This document shows, piece after piece, positions 1 to 9,430 of a stretch of 64,000 nt of DNA (position 1 is its first letter; each line of letters opens with the position of its first letter). Under the pieces are notes generated by a model. It had not been told where the DNA came from. It made no database searches and saw only the letters and a program-made list of their open reading frames with translations. Both the position numbers and the translations under genes were made by a program. Source of the stretch: Actinoplanes lobatus (GTDB taxonomy: Bacteria; Actinomycetota; Actinomycetes; Mycobacteriales; Micromonosporaceae); NCBI RefSeq assembly GCF_014205215.1, contig NZ_JACHNC010000001.1:1183001-1247000 (forward strand), given 5' to 3'.

Positions 1-726
1 GCCGCCGCGTGGCCCGCGCAGCGCCTTGTGGGTGGTGCCGGTGATCACGTCGGCGAACGGCACCGGCGAGGGCACCGCCCGCCCGGCCACCAGGCCGATG
101 AAGTGCGCCGCGTCGACCAGCAGGTACGCGCCCACCTGGTCGGCGATCTCCCGGAACCGGGCGAAGTCGATCAGGCGGGGGTAGCTGGTGGCGCCGCAGA
201 TGATCAGCTTGGGCCGGTGCGCGAGGGCCAGGTCGCGGACCTCGTCGTAGTCGATCTCCTCGGTCTCCGGCGTCACCCGGTACGCGATCGGGTGGAACCA
301 CTTGCCGGAGAAGCTGGCCTTGCTGCCGTGGGTGAGATGCCCACCGTGCGGCAGCCCCATGGCCAGGACCACGTCGCCCGGCTCGGCCAGCGCCGCGTAG
401 GCCGCCAGGTTCGCCGACGTGCCGGAGTGCGGCTGGACGTTGGCGTGCTCGGCCACGAACAGGTCCAGGGCCCGCTCCACGGCGAGCCGCTCGGCCCGGT
501 CCACCTGCCCGCAGCCGCCGTAGTAGCGCTCCCCGGGGTAGCCCTCGGCGTACTTGTTGGCGAGTGTGGAACCGAGTGCCGCGAGCACCGCCGGTGAGGT
601 GAAGCTCTCGCTCGCGATCAGCTGGAGCGTGTCCCGCTGGCGGGCCACCTCTTCGACGAGCACGTCGGCGATCTCCGGATCCTCGCGTTCCAGCGCTGCG
701 AAGTCCGGCCCCCAGAAGGTGCTCAC
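1..726 (-). CDS. glyA: Serine hydroxymethyltransferase, N-terminal part (cut by window edge)
   Basis: PLP enzyme converting serine and tetrahydrofolate to glycine and methylene-tetrahydrofolate in the cytosol. The 242 visible residues start at a GTG and run off the left edge. The family is usually about 415-420 residues, so roughly the last 40% is missing. Visible signatures are the N-terminal LIASES(F) stretch, YPGERYYGG, the [10 protein letters not shown] substrate loop, and the PLP-lysine motif [11 protein letters not shown] with the Schiff-base lysine near residue 234. It is the last visible gene of the conserved prfA-prmC-sua5-glyA string and is separated from it here by an SDR gene on the opposite strand. 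Identity is certain from the motifs. Confidence 0.97.
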   Translation of the reverse strand, partial: MSTFWGPDFAALEREDPEIADVLVEEVARQRDTLQLIASESFTSPAVLAALGSTLANKYAEGYPGERYYGGCGQVDRAERLAVERALDLFVAEHANVQPHSGTSANLAAYAALAEPGDVVLAMGLPHGGHLTHGSKASFSGKWFHPIAYRVTPETEEIDYDEVRDLALAHRPKLIICGATSYPRLIDFARFREIADQVGAYLLVDAAHFIGLVAGRAVPSPVPFADVITGTTHKALRGPRGG

Positions 727-807
727 CCTGGCCTCCCGAGCTCGAGGAGCCTGCCGGTCCCGAGCATATTGCTTCGGAGGGTCACTTTGTGGGCACACTC
801 AGCAGTC

Positions 808-2259
808 ATGTTGTGCTTGGTCACCGGAGCCACCGGATACATCGGCGGGCGGCTCGCTCCCCGGCTGCTCGACGCCGGGTACGACGTCCGCTGTCTCGCC
901 CGCGGCGCCGGCCGTCTCCGGGACGTGCCGTGGGCCGGTCGGGTAGAGGTCGCCGAGGCCGACCTGTCCGACCCGGCCACCCTGCCGGCCGCGTTCGAGG
1001 GCGTCGACGTGGCCTACTTCCTGGTCCACTCGCTCGGGCGCAAGGACTTCGAGCGGCTCGACCGGGAGGCGGCCGGCAACTTCGCGGCGGCGGCGCGGGC
1101 GGCGGGCGTACGCCGGATCGTCTATCTCGGCGGCCCGGAGCCGCCGGCACATGAGCGACCCTCCGCTCACCTGCGTTCCCGGGCCGAGGTGGCCCGCATC
1201 CTGCTGGACAGCGGGGTGCCGACCGTGGTGCTGCGGGCGCCGGTGATCATCGGCTCCGGGTCGGCGTCCTTCGAGATGCTGCGCCATCTCACCGAACGGC
1301 TTCCGGCGATGGTCACGCCCCGGTGGGTGAGCAACCGGATCCAGCCCATCGCGGTACGGGACGTGCTGCGCTACCTGATCGGCGCGGCGGCCCTCCCGCC
1401 GGAGGTCAGCCGCGGCTTCGACATCGGCGGCGCCGACGTGCTCACCTACGCCGAGATGATGCAGCGGTACGCCCGGGTGGCCGGGCTCCCCCGCCGGGTC
1501 ATCCTGCCCACCCGGGTGCTCAGCCCGTGGCTGTCCGCCCACTGGGTCGGCCTGATCACGCCGGTCCCGAACGCCATCGCCCGCCCGCTGGTGGCCAGCC
1601 TCGTCCACGAGGCGGTGGCCCGCGAGAACGACCTGGCCGCCCTGCTGCCGGGCCCCGAGCCGATGGGCTTCGACGAGGCGGTGCGCCGGGCCCTCGGCAA
1701 GATCCGCGACGCCGATGTGGAGACCCGCTGGTCCAGCGCCGCCGGCCGGGACGCCGCCGCCGAGCCGCTGCCCACCGACCCGGAGTGGTCCGGCGGCACC
1801 GTCTACGTCGACGAGCGGTCCCGCCCGGTGGACGCACCACCCGACCGGTTGTGGCGGGTCATCGAGGGCGTCGGCGGCGAGAACGGCTGGTACTCGTTCC
1901 CGCTGGCCTGGTCGGTGCGCGGCTGGCTGGACCGGCTGGCCGGCGGCGTCGGGCTGCGGCGCGGCCGGCGCGACCGGCACCGGCTCCGGGTCGGCGAGGC
2001 CCTGGACTGGTGGCGGGTCGAGGAGATCGAACCCGGCTCGCTGCTGCGGCTGCGCGCCGAGATGCGGGTGCCGGGGCGGGCCTGGCTGGAGATGCGGGTG
2101 TGCCGCGGCGAGGACGGCCGGAGCGTCTACCGGCAGCGGGCCGTCTTCCTGCCGCGCGGGCTGGCCGGGCACCTCTACTGGGCGTCGGTGCTGCCCTTCC
2201 ACGGCATCGTCTTCAACGGCATGGCCCGCAACATCACCCGGACCGCGGAGACACGCTAG
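808..2259 (+). CDS. SDR-family NAD(P)-binding protein with C-terminal DUF2867-like domain
   Basis: Two-domain protein of 483 residues. The N-terminal half is an atypical/extended SDR with the dinucleotide motif TGATGYIGG at residues 6-14 and a YLGG strand after the third beta-alpha unit. The C-terminal 150 residues (from about 330) look like the DUF2867/SRPBCC-type domain often fused to this SDR subgroup. Reaction and substrate are unknown; quinone- or lipid-linked reductase roles are guesses. The ATG at 808 places the Rossmann motif at the usual distance from the N-terminus, but a TTG at 787 lies 6 nt behind a GGAGG and could be the true start, adding 7 residues. It is divergent from glyA and convergent with the Sua5 gene, and stands alone. 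Confidence 0.8.
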   Translation: MLCLVTGATGYIGGRLAPRLLDAGYDVRCLARGAGRLRDVPWAGRVEVAEADLSDPATLPAAFEGVDVAYFLVHSLGRKDFERLDREAAGNFAAAARAAGVRRIVYLGGPEPPAHERPSAHLRSRAEVARILLDSGVPTVVLRAPVIIGSGSASFEMLRHLTERLPAMVTPRWVSNRIQPIAVRDVLRYLIGAAALPPEVSRGFDIGGADVLTYAEMMQRYARVAGLPRRVILPTRVLSPWLSAHWVGLITPVPNAIARPLVASLVHEAVARENDLAALLPGPEPMGFDEAVRRALGKIRDADVETRWSSAAGRDAAAEPLPTDPEWSGGTVYVDERSRPVDAPPDRLWRVIEGVGGENGWYSFPLAWSVRGWLDRLAGGVGLRRGRRDRHRLRVGEALDWWRVEEIEPGSLLRLRAEMRVPGRAWLEMRVCRGEDGRSVYRQRAVFLPRGLAGHLYWASVLPFHGIVFNGMARNITRTAETR

Positions 2260-2265
2260 GCCTTT

Positions 2266-3213
2266 CTAGGCCGCCGCGCGGCTCAGACGATCGCGTACGG
2301 CCAGCCAGTCCTCGGTCTGCGGCGGCTCCTGCACCAGGATCGTCGCGACTCCGGCGTCGTCCAGGCGGTGCAGGGCGGCGTACAGGTCGGCGGCGTACTC
2401 CCGCGGGTCGGCGGAGAGGACCTCGGTGCCGTCGCTCCCCTCGTACACCAGGGTGGCGATCGGCTCGGCCAGGCCGGACCGGTCCACGTCCCGGACGTCC
2501 TTGCACAGGATGGCCCGGGCGCGCGGCGCGTAGTGCCGCCGGCTCATGCCCGGCGAGGGGCGCGCCACGCCGTCCGCGGTCTCCGACTCCGGCAGGGCGA
2601 TCGTCCCGGAGGCGTCCCGCAGGATCCGCAGGCCGAGAGCGCCCGGCCGGAGCAGTCGTGGCACGTCACCGGTCACGTCCAGGACCGTCGACTCGATGCC
2701 CCACGAGCAGGTGCCGCCGTCGAGGACCAGCGGAACGTCGGGCAGGCTGCGGACCACGTGGCCGGCGGTGGTCGGCGAGATGCCCTCGGACCGGTTCGCG
2801 CTGGGCGCGGCCAGTGGCAGGCCGGAGGCCCGCAGCAGGTCGAGGGCGACCGGGTGGGCCGGGACCCGGACGGCGACGGTGTCGTCGGACGCGCCGATGC
2901 CGGGCAGGTGCGCGGCCCGCCGCACGACCAGGGTCAGCGGGCCGGGCCAGAACCGGGCGGCCAGCTCGTCCGCCCGGTCGGGCCACTCGTCGGTCAGTTC
3001 CCGGGCCGCGGCCACGTCGGCGACGTGCACGATCAGCGGGTTCCAGGTGGGACGGTTCTTCAGCCGGTAGATCTCGGCGACCGCCTTCTCGGAGAAGGCG
3101 TGGGCGCCGAGCCCGTAGACGGTCTCGGTGGGAAAGGCCACCACCGAGTCGGCGCGCAGGATCTCGACGGCCCGGCGCAGTCCGTCGGCGTCGGGCTGAA
3201 TCACCGTGCTCAT
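2266..3213 (-). CDS. L-threonylcarbamoyladenylate synthase, long Sua5 form (paralogue)
   Basis: Makes threonylcarbamoyl-AMP from threonine, bicarbonate and ATP for the t6A37 modification of ANN-decoding tRNAs. It has 315 residues. The YrdC domain (about 10-200) shows FPTETVYGLG, KNRP and the PSANRSEG loop. A linker with PGMSRRHYAPR (221-231) leads into the C-terminal Sua5 domain that the short YrdC form lacks. ATG at 3213 overlaps the stop of the upstream phosphatase gene by ATGA, so the two are translationally coupled. A second, short YrdC gene lies just upstream (3808-4452), so the organism carries both architectures within 2 kb. This one appears to be an addition to the usual string. Which copy is essential cannot be told from sequence. 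Confidence 0.9.
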   Translation of the reverse strand: MSTVIQPDADGLRRAVEILRADSVVAFPTETVYGLGAHAFSEKAVAEIYRLKNRPTWNPLIVHVADVAAARELTDEWPDRADELAARFWPGPLTLVVRRAAHLPGIGASDDTVAVRVPAHPVALDLLRASGLPLAAPSANRSEGISPTTAGHVVRSLPDVPLVLDGGTCSWGIESTVLDVTGDVPRLLRPGALGLRILRDASGTIALPESETADGVARPSPGMSRRHYAPRARAILCKDVRDVDRSGLAEPIATLVYEGSDGTEVLSADPREYAADLYAALHRLDDAGVATILVQEPPQTEDWLAVRDRLSRAAA

Positions 3214-3821
3214 GGGAGGAGCAAGGCGGCGAGCGGCATCGTGGTGTCCTCGATCTCGTCGGCCACCCGCTGGAAGGTCTGGTCGCCACGGCCCCACGGG
3301 TCGTCCAGGTCGTCGGCGGCCTGCGGCGCCTCCGGCCCGCGCAGCGTGGAAACCTGCTCGACGATCGCGACACCGCGGGCGTGCACCGCCTCCGGCTTCG
3401 CCTCGGCCGGCGGCAGCCCGGCGGCGTTGACCGCGCCGAGCAGGCGACCGAACTCGCCCAGTACGAAGGTGCGCTCGGCCGCCTCGGGACGCAGCGCCAC
3501 CACGTAGTCGTACTGGTCGGCGGTGGCCGTGAGGATCAGGTCGGCGTCGTCGATGAAGTCGCCGCGCAGCTTGCGGGCCAGGAAGTCCTCGTCGGTGCCG
3601 CGGCGGGCACGGACCAGCCGGGCGGCCGGCGGGTTCATCTCCTCGCCCTCGTGCCAGCCGCCGGTGCCGGCGCTCACGCTGCGGATCAGCGTGCCGCCGT
3701 CGGCGTCGCCGGCCCGGTCCCGGACCGCCCGGGCCAGCAGGCGCTCCGCCATCGGGGAGCGGCAGATGTTGCCCATGCAGACGTGCAGAACGGTGAACGG
3801 AGGCAAATCAGGCCTGCCCAT
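3210..3821 (-). CDS. Low-molecular-weight protein-tyrosine phosphatase family
   Basis: Phosphatase of the LMW-PTP/arsenate-reductase fold, 203 residues, longer than the 155-160 typical of the minimal family. The P-loop CMGNICRS (C15 to R21, CX5R) sits directly after the first beta strand. The general-acid loop is probably DDPWGRGD near the C-terminus. Start choice: ATG at 3821 gives a normal N-terminus and a 14-nt overlap with the upstream YrdC gene; an upstream ATG at 3845 would extend deeper into it. It is sandwiched between two Sua5/YrdC genes and overlaps both. Homologues are commonly found next to sua5 in actinobacteria. The substrate is unknown; protein phosphotyrosine or phosphoarginine removal are possibilities. 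Confidence 0.88.
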   Translation of the reverse strand: MGRPDLPPFTVLHVCMGNICRSPMAERLLARAVRDRAGDADGGTLIRSVSAGTGGWHEGEEMNPPAARLVRARRGTDEDFLARKLRGDFIDDADLILTATADQYDYVVALRPEAAERTFVLGEFGRLLGAVNAAGLPPAEAKPEAVHARGVAIVEQVSTLRGPEAPQAADDLDDPWGRGDQTFQRVADEIEDTTMPLAALLLP

Positions 3822-4452
3822 CGATGATGTCCGGAACCACGTCACGAAGCTTCTCGAGCGGGATGGCGCCGGCCCGCAGCACCCGGGGCAGATCGCCGGT
3901 GACGTCGACGATCGTGCTCGGCGCCGGGTCGGCGGCCGGGCCGGCCTCCAGGTAGACGCGAACCGTGTACTCCAGCTGGTCGCGGGCCTCCTCGGCGGTC
4001 AGCGGCGCGGGCGAGCCGATCTTGTTGCCCGCGGTGACCGCCATCGGGCCGACCTCGCGCAGCACCTCCAGCGCCACCGGGTGCAGCGGCATCCGCACCG
4101 CCACCTGGCCGCCGGTGTCGCCGAGATCCCAGGTCAGGCTGGGCGAGTGCTCCACGATGATGGTGAGCGCGCCCGGCCAGAACGCGTCGGCCAGCTCCCG
4201 GGCCGCGCGGGGCAGCGAATACACCAGCCCGTCCAGGGTGTGCCGCGAGCCGACCAGCACCGGCGGCGGCACCCGGCGGTCCGAGCCGCGGGCGTGGTGC
4301 AGCTGGTTGACGGCGTGCGGGGTGAACGCGTCGGCGCCCACGCCGTAGACCGTGTCGGTGGGGATCACCACGAGCTCGCCACTCTTGGCCGCCTCGACCG
4401 CGGCGGCGATGCCACGGTCCCGGTCCGTGACGGTGGAGCAGTCGTAGAGCAT
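3808..4452 (-). CDS. L-threonylcarbamoyladenylate synthase, short YrdC form
   Basis: Second t6A-pathway enzyme in this window, 214 residues, consisting of the YrdC domain only. Visible are IPTDTVYGVGADAF, the PVLVGS strand typical of the actinobacterial short form, the FWPGALT motif and the TAGNKIG region in place of PSAN. It follows prmC by 24 nt on the same strand, the position expected for the canonical actinobacterial sua5, and precedes the LMW phosphatase with overlap. ATG at 4452 is chosen; a GTG sits immediately before it at 4455. Family assignment is firm. Whether it is active alone or specialised relative to the long paralogue is not decidable here. Confidence 0.9.
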   Translation of the reverse strand: MLYDCSTVTDRDRGIAAAVEAAKSGELVVIPTDTVYGVGADAFTPHAVNQLHHARGSDRRVPPPVLVGSRHTLDGLVYSLPRAARELADAFWPGALTIIVEHSPSLTWDLGDTGGQVAVRMPLHPVALEVLREVGPMAVTAGNKIGSPAPLTAEEARDQLEYTVRVYLEAGPAADPAPSTIVDVTGDLPRVLRAGAIPLEKLRDVVPDIIDGQA

Positions 4453-4476
4453 CACGGGATGCAGTCTGCCATGCGC

Positions 4477-5364
4477 CTAGCCGGTCTCCCACCGGCGGCG
4501 GGCGGTCGCGTAGCGGGGACGCTCGGTGAGATCGTCGTGCGCGGCCACCTCGACGAAGCGGCCGTCGGCCCGCAGCAGCGCGGGCACCGACTCACCGTGC
4601 GCGTCGTCGTGCTCGATCCCGACCGAGCCACCCGGCTTGAGCAGGGCCGCGGCCAGCTCGATGACCGGCCGGATCACGGTCAGGCCGTCGCCGCCGCCGA
4701 AGACCGCCTCGGCCGGGTCGTGACCGGCGACCTCCGGCGGGACCGGGGTGCCGTCCGGCACGTACGGCGGGTTGCACAGCAACACGTCCACCGCACCGTG
4801 CAGTTCGGACAGCAGTCCCGGGTCGGTGACGTCCCCGGCCACCACCTCGATCACCGGATGGGCGGCGGTGTTGCGGCGCAGCCAGGTCAGCGCGGCCGGT
4901 GAGCGTTCCACGGCGATCACCCGGCCGGCCTTCGTCTCGTCGGCGATCGACACCGCGATCGCGCCGCTGCCGCTGCACAGGTCGACCACGACGGCGCCCG
5001 GGTCGGTCCGGGCTACCCCCCAGCCGGCCAGCAGCTCGGTCTCCGGGCGCGGTACGAAGACGCCGTCCCCGACCGCCAGCTCCACGTACCGGAACGCGGC
5101 CGTGCCGAGCAGGTGCTGCAACGGGATCCGGCCGGCCCGCGCGGCGACCAGCTCCCGGAACCGGTCCACCTCCGCGGCCCGGATCGAGTCGATCAGCAGC
5201 AGGCGCCCGCGCGGCACCCCCAGCACGTGCGCGACCAGCAGCTCCGCGTCGACCCGTGGGGAGGAGACCCCGGCCGCGGCGAGGTCGGCGGTGGCCGATG
5301 TCAGGACCGGCGCCAGACGGGCCCGATCCGTGCCTTCGCGGGGGTGTTCGTGTCGCGGTGTCAC
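4477..5364 (-). CDS. prmC: Peptide chain release factor N5-glutamine methyltransferase
   Basis: Methylates the glutamine of the GGQ motif of RF1 and RF2 using SAM. It has 295 residues from a GTG at 5364. An N-terminal helical substrate-binding domain (20-95) contains RIPLQHLLGTAAFRY; FVPRPETE follows at 103-110. The SAM motif DLCSGSGA is at 128-135 and the catalytic NPPY tetrad at 198-201. An open frame continues upstream to 5607, but that would run into the divergent gene at 5432, so the internal GTG is preferred. Its natural partner prfA lies at 8255-9346, separated by two plus-strand genes instead of being adjacent. It probably forms an operon with the downstream YrdC, phosphatase and long-Sua5 genes. 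Confidence 0.95.
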   Translation of the reverse strand: MTPRHEHPREGTDRARLAPVLTSATADLAAAGVSSPRVDAELLVAHVLGVPRGRLLLIDSIRAAEVDRFRELVAARAGRIPLQHLLGTAAFRYVELAVGDGVFVPRPETELLAGWGVARTDPGAVVVDLCSGSGAIAVSIADETKAGRVIAVERSPAALTWLRRNTAAHPVIEVVAGDVTDPGLLSELHGAVDVLLCNPPYVPDGTPVPPEVAGHDPAEAVFGGGDGLTVIRPVIELAAALLKPGGSVGIEHDDAHGESVPALLRADGRFVEVAAHDDLTERPRYATARRRWETG

Positions 5365-5431
5365 GGCATAATCATGGGACGTCGCGCACGCGGGGTAGCG
5401 GGCGACCCGCCGAGGCCGTGGGAGGCGCCTG

Positions 5432-6928
5432 GTGAGTTGGTTGGACCAGCTCGCGGAACACGTCGAGGACCTGCGCCGCGCAGGACACCTGCAACAGAAC
5501 GGGCAGTCCGCGCAGGCGCTGCCGATCCTCGACGCCGTGCTCTCCTCCGCCTCCGACCCGACCACCCGGGCGTACGCGCTGGTCCAGCGTTTCGGCGCGC
5601 TGATCAACCTGGGCCGGGTGGCCGAGCTGGCGGTCGCGATGGCCGCCGCCGCCGAGGCGGTCCGCGAGGTGCCCGACCCCTATCTGCGCGGCCAGATGCA
5701 CGCCTTCGCGGCCCTCGGCGCCCACCTGCAGAGCAACCTGGACCGCGGCGTCACCCACCTGGTGCAGGCGTCGCGGGCGCTGGCCGCCGTCCCGGAACGC
5801 GACTCGGAAACCGCGTGGGGCTGGCACGATCTCGCCATGGCGTACTCGTACCTGGGTTTCCACGGCCAGGCGCTGATCGCCATCGAGCAGGCCCGGGAGG
5901 TCGGCGCGGCGGCCGGCCTGGCCTCCGAGGTGTTCGCGGCGCCCGGCATCCGGCTGCGCAACGCCGTGGCGCTGGACCATCAGGGCGACACCGACGGCTG
6001 CCTGCGGGTGCTGCGCGACATCGACGCCGAGCTGTCCCGTTACGTCGCCACCGACCAGCTGCGCCCGGGCAGCCGGGCGGTCTACGGCTACGCGCTGGCC
6101 CGCCGCGCCGCCCTGGGCGAGCCGACCGGCGCCGACGCCGCCCGCTGGCTGACCGGCGGCGGCGACAGCGTCCGGACCCGGGACCTGCGGCATCTCGGCG
6201 CGGTCTGCCTGACCATCGCGGGCGGCCGGCCGGAGCGGGCGCTGTCGATGCTCCAGGCGGTGCCGGTCTCGGCCGAGGTGCTGGGCGCGCCCGAGCCGGC
6301 CCGGCTGCGCAGCATCTGCCACGCCAGCGCCGGCGACCACGCCGCCGCGCACGCCGCCGACCGGTACGCGTTCCGTCTCGCCGCCCTGCGCATCGACCAG
6401 CTCCGCGACGGCTATCTGGACGGTGTCGCCGCCCGGCTGGACGCCCAGGAGACCCACCGCGACCCCGGCCGGTACGGCGACGAGACCCTCACCGACCCGC
6501 TCACCGGGCTGCCCAACCGCCGCCAGCTGGAGCGGTATGTGGACACCCTGCTGTCCCGCGGCGAACGGGCCGCGGTCGGTGTCTGCGACGTGGTCGGGTT
6601 CACCTCGGTCAACATGCGGCACGGCCGGCACTGCGGAGACCTGGTCCTTCAGCGGATCGCCGGGGTGCTGCACCGGGTGATGCGCCGCGGCGACTTCGTG
6701 GCCCGCTTCGCCGGCGACGAGTTCGTGCTGGTCCTGCCGGGCGCCGGCCCGCACCAGGCGGCCGAGGTGTCCCGCCGGATCGGCGCGGCCGCGACCGCGG
6801 AGAACTGGCAGGCCCTGGTCCCGGGCACACCGATCGGGCTGGCCTCGGGCTGGTCCGAGATCGGCTCCCACGGCCGTGGCCTGAGCGCCGCGCTGGCGGC
6901 CGCCGCGGCGAGCCGAAAGCCGACGTGA
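5432..6928 (+). CDS. TPR-like helical repeat protein with C-terminal GGDEF domain
   Basis: Protein of 498 residues without signal peptide or membrane segment. Residues 1-340 are alanine-rich helices resembling TPR repeats. The GGDEF domain begins with DPLTGLPNRR (355-364), the normal entry motif. The active-site loop reads AGDEF (427-431), so the first glycine is replaced by alanine. A first-strand aspartate is present in CDVVGF and the GDxVLxxIA helix is intact. It may be an active or weakly active diguanylate cyclase, or a c-di-GMP/GTP-binding scaffold. GTG at 5432 has a GGGAGG about 7 nt upstream. Its stop overlaps the GTG of the beta-propeller gene by 4 nt (GTGA). The pair sits inside the otherwise conserved prfA-prmC neighbourhood. 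Confidence 0.85.
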   Translation: MSWLDQLAEHVEDLRRAGHLQQNGQSAQALPILDAVLSSASDPTTRAYALVQRFGALINLGRVAELAVAMAAAAEAVREVPDPYLRGQMHAFAALGAHLQSNLDRGVTHLVQASRALAAVPERDSETAWGWHDLAMAYSYLGFHGQALIAIEQAREVGAAAGLASEVFAAPGIRLRNAVALDHQGDTDGCLRVLRDIDAELSRYVATDQLRPGSRAVYGYALARRAALGEPTGADAARWLTGGGDSVRTRDLRHLGAVCLTIAGGRPERALSMLQAVPVSAEVLGAPEPARLRSICHASAGDHAAAHAADRYAFRLAALRIDQLRDGYLDGVAARLDAQETHRDPGRYGDETLTDPLTGLPNRRQLERYVDTLLSRGERAAVGVCDVVGFTSVNMRHGRHCGDLVLQRIAGVLHRVMRRGDFVARFAGDEFVLVLPGAGPHQAAEVSRRIGAAATAENWQALVPGTPIGLASGWSEIGSHGRGLSAALAAAAASRKPT

Positions 6929-8271
6929 CCGTGATCGAGCTGGGCGACGTCAGCAGGATTCCGGCCGAGCCGCCGGACCCGGAGCCGGCGCCCGAGTTCC
7001 AGCGGGGCACCGTCCGCCGTCTCGTGCTGATCGGCCTCTCCCTGCTCTGCGCCGTGCTGCTGAGCGCCTCGGTGCCGCCCGGCCCGGCCGGGTTCCGCCG
7101 GCTGTGGTCGGTCCCGTTCGGCCAGGCGGACACCATGGCGATCCGCGGCGATCTCGCCTTCGTGCACCGCGCCCGCCCGGGCGGCGCCGAGCTCACGGCG
7201 TACGACCTGGCGACCGGTGAGGTCCGCTGGGTCCGGGTGACCGGCGGCCAGGTGAGCTGGCTGAGCGGCGGGCAGAACGAGGAGGTGCTGCTCATCCCCG
7301 GGAACGAGCAGACCGTCGAGGTCCAGTACGACGACGGCAGCCGGGGAGTGGAGATCTACGGCGGCACGGTCACGGCCCTCGACCCGGCGACCGGCACGCC
7401 GCTGTGGAAGCACGCCGGTTTCCAGGAGTGGGCCGACACCCGCGGCACGGTCCTGCTGTACGAGTACGACCGAGACGGCCTGGCCGCGGTCCGGGTGGTC
7501 CGGGCCCGGGACGGCGAACTCCTCTGGGAGCGCCGCCTGGAGAACGCACAGTCCGCGATGCTCCAGGTCGACGGGTCGGCCCCGGCGCACGTGGTGCTGA
7601 TCTCGGCGGACGGCGGGACGACCGTGCTGCGCTACGCCGACGGCGGCACCGTGGTGGGCCGCCGCCTGCCGTGGACGCCGCTGCGGCCGTCCACCGGCCG
7701 GGGCAGCTCGCTCTTCACGGCGACCGGTCTGGTCCTGGTCACCGAGAACCTGGCAGAGCATCACGCCAAGGTCACCGCGTACCGGGTGGGCACCCTGGAG
7801 AGGCTGTGGGAGCGGGAGAGCGACGAGAACCCGTACGTGCAGGACTGCGGCCCGGTGCTCTGCCTCGTCGCCGGCACCGACATCATCGCCCTCGACCCGG
7901 CCACCGGCACCGAGCGCTGGCGCCGGCCCGGCCAGGTGAACGTCGGCTCCCTGCCCGGTGACCGCATGCTGATCAGCGACGCCGGTGACAACGCCCAGCA
8001 GACGGTCCTGCGCTCGGCGGACGGCCGGGTGCTCGGCTCCGGCGGCCGCGGCACCGTGGTCCACTACAACAGGGAGGACGGCAGCATGCTGCTGTCCCGG
8101 GCGCTGCCGCCGGACTACAACCAGGCCGTGCTGCGCCGGCTCGACCTGGTCACCGGCCGATCCGCGGTGCTCGGCATCATCCCGATCAGCCGGGACGGCT
8201 TCTGTGACGGCGACGGCCGCTACATCGGCTGCCGCGACGGGAACGACATCACGTTCACTGCCGTCGGCTGA
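6925..8271 (+). CDS. Membrane-anchored PQQ-like beta-propeller protein
   Basis: Protein of 448 residues. A short cytosolic N-terminus with a proline-rich stretch is followed by one hydrophobic segment (about 33-50). The rest is predicted extracellular beta-propeller. Blades are marked by PQQ/WD-like repeats of the form DxATGxxxW, such as [18 protein letters not shown] and DPATGTERW, plus RDGELLW. No PQQ cofactor ligands or dehydrogenase active site could be identified, so a binding or sensor role is more likely than enzymatic activity. It starts at GTG 6925, which overlaps the stop of the GGDEF gene, so the two are probably co-translated. The 3' end overlaps convergent prfA by 17 nt. A signal-input role for the GGDEF partner is inference. 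Confidence 0.8.
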   Translation: MTVIELGDVSRIPAEPPDPEPAPEFQRGTVRRLVLIGLSLLCAVLLSASVPPGPAGFRRLWSVPFGQADTMAIRGDLAFVHRARPGGAELTAYDLATGEVRWVRVTGGQVSWLSGGQNEEVLLIPGNEQTVEVQYDDGSRGVEIYGGTVTALDPATGTPLWKHAGFQEWADTRGTVLLYEYDRDGLAAVRVVRARDGELLWERRLENAQSAMLQVDGSAPAHVVLISADGGTTVLRYADGGTVVGRRLPWTPLRPSTGRGSSLFTATGLVLVTENLAEHHAKVTAYRVGTLERLWERESDENPYVQDCGPVLCLVAGTDIIALDPATGTERWRRPGQVNVGSLPGDRMLISDAGDNAQQTVLRSADGRVLGSGGRGTVVHYNREDGSMLLSRALPPDYNQAVLRRLDLVTGRSAVLGIIPISRDGFCDGDGRYIGCRDGNDITFTAVG

Positions 8272-9346
8272 GCTCCGGGTCCCCGGCCAGGCGGGCCGCC
8301 CGGTCGGAGGCGGCCAGCGCTTCCAGCACGCCGTCCAGCTCACCGCCGAGGACCAGGTCCAGGTTGTACGCCGTGTAGCCGATCCGGTGGTCGGTGATCC
8401 GGTTCTGCGGGAAGTTGTAGGTGCGCACCCGCTCGGAGCGGTCGACCGTACGGACCTGGGCCTTCCGGGCGTCACCGGCCGCGGCGTCGGCCGCCTCCTG
8501 GGCCTGTGCCAGCAGCCGGGACCGCAGGATGCGCATCGCCGACTCCTTGTTCTGGAGCTGGCTCTTCTCGTTCTGGCAGCTCACCACGGTCCCGGTGGGC
8601 AGGTGCGTGATCCGGACGGCGGAGTCGGTGGTGTTGACCGACTGCCCACCCGGGCCGGACGACCGGTAGACGTCGATCCGCAGGTCACCGGCCTGGATGT
8701 CGATGTCGACCTCTTCGGCCTCGGGCAGCACCAGCACGCCGGCCGCCGAGGTGTGGATGCGGCCCTGCGACTCGGTGACCGGGACGCGCTGCACCCGGTG
8801 CACGCCGCCCTCCCACTTCATCCGGGACCAGACCCCGTGGCCGCCCTCCGGCACGCCCCGGGTCTTCACCGCGACCGAGATGTCCTTCACACCGCCGAGG
8901 TCCGACTCCTGTGAGTCGATCACCTCGACCACCCAGCCGCGGCGTTCCGCGTACCGGGTGTACATGCGCAGCAGATCGCCGGCGAACAGCGCCGACTCCT
9001 GGCCGCCCTCGCCCGCCTTGATCTCGATGATCACGTCCTTGGCGTCGCTCGGGTCGCGCGGGATCAGCATCTCGCCGAGCTTCTCCTCCAGCGCGGGCAG
9101 CGTGGCGGCGACCGCCTCGACCTCGGAGGCGAACCCCGGGTCCTCGGCGGCCAGCTCCTTCGCGGCGGCCAGGTCGGCGCGTGCGGCCTCCAGCTCCTGG
9201 TGCGCGGCGTTCAGTGGGGCCAGCTCGGCGAACCGGCGGCCGACCCGCCGGACCAGCGCCTGGTCGGAGTGGATCGAGGGGTCCTCCATCCGCCGCTCCA
9301 GGTCCGCGTACTCGGCGAGAAGCGTGCTCAAACGGTCGTTGCTCAT
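8255..9346 (-). CDS. prfA: Peptide chain release factor 1
   Basis: RF1, 363 residues, recognising UAA and UAG and releasing peptide at the ribosome. The anticodon-mimic tripeptide PVT (189-191, the PxT motif of RF1) and the peptidyl-transferase GGQ (233-235 within SSGPGGQS) are both present. The glutamine is the PrmC methylation target. ATG at 9346 gives the standard length. It is downstream of rpmE (84-nt gap containing a strong hairpin) and convergent with the beta-propeller gene. In most actinobacteria prmC follows directly; here prmC is about 3 kb away. Confidence 0.98.
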   Translation of the reverse strand: MSNDRLSTLLAEYADLERRMEDPSIHSDQALVRRVGRRFAELAPLNAAHQELEAARADLAAAKELAAEDPGFASEVEAVAATLPALEEKLGEMLIPRDPSDAKDVIIEIKAGEGGQESALFAGDLLRMYTRYAERRGWVVEVIDSQESDLGGVKDISVAVKTRGVPEGGHGVWSRMKWEGGVHRVQRVPVTESQGRIHTSAAGVLVLPEAEEVDIDIQAGDLRIDVYRSSGPGGQSVNTTDSAVRITHLPTGTVVSCQNEKSQLQNKESAMRILRSRLLAQAQEAADAAAGDARKAQVRTVDRSERVRTYNFPQNRITDHRIGYTAYNLDLVLGGELDGVLEALAASDRAARLAGDPELSRRQ

Positions 9347-9386
9347 CGAATCTCTCCAAGTCGTCAGAAGAAGCGGACCACACGCG

Positions 9387-9423
9387 AACGGCGCCCGCCC
9401 CGGAAACCGGGACGGGCGCCGTT
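9387..9423 (-). terminator. Strong hairpin between rpmE and prfA
   Basis: Arms of 17 nt (AACGGCGCCCG plus CCCCGG against the matching right arm) with a single mismatch enclose an AAA loop. No U-tract follows, which is common for actinobacterial terminators. It lies between rpmE and prfA on their coding strand, so it may attenuate read-through instead of fully terminating. Confidence 0.7.
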
Positions 9424-9430
9424 GACGCGG

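Noticed and set aside
5365..5607. An 81-codon N-terminal extension of prmC
   Set aside because: It would overlap the divergent GGDEF gene's start, and its composition (Ser/Arg/Cys-rich) is unlike the family's N-terminus.
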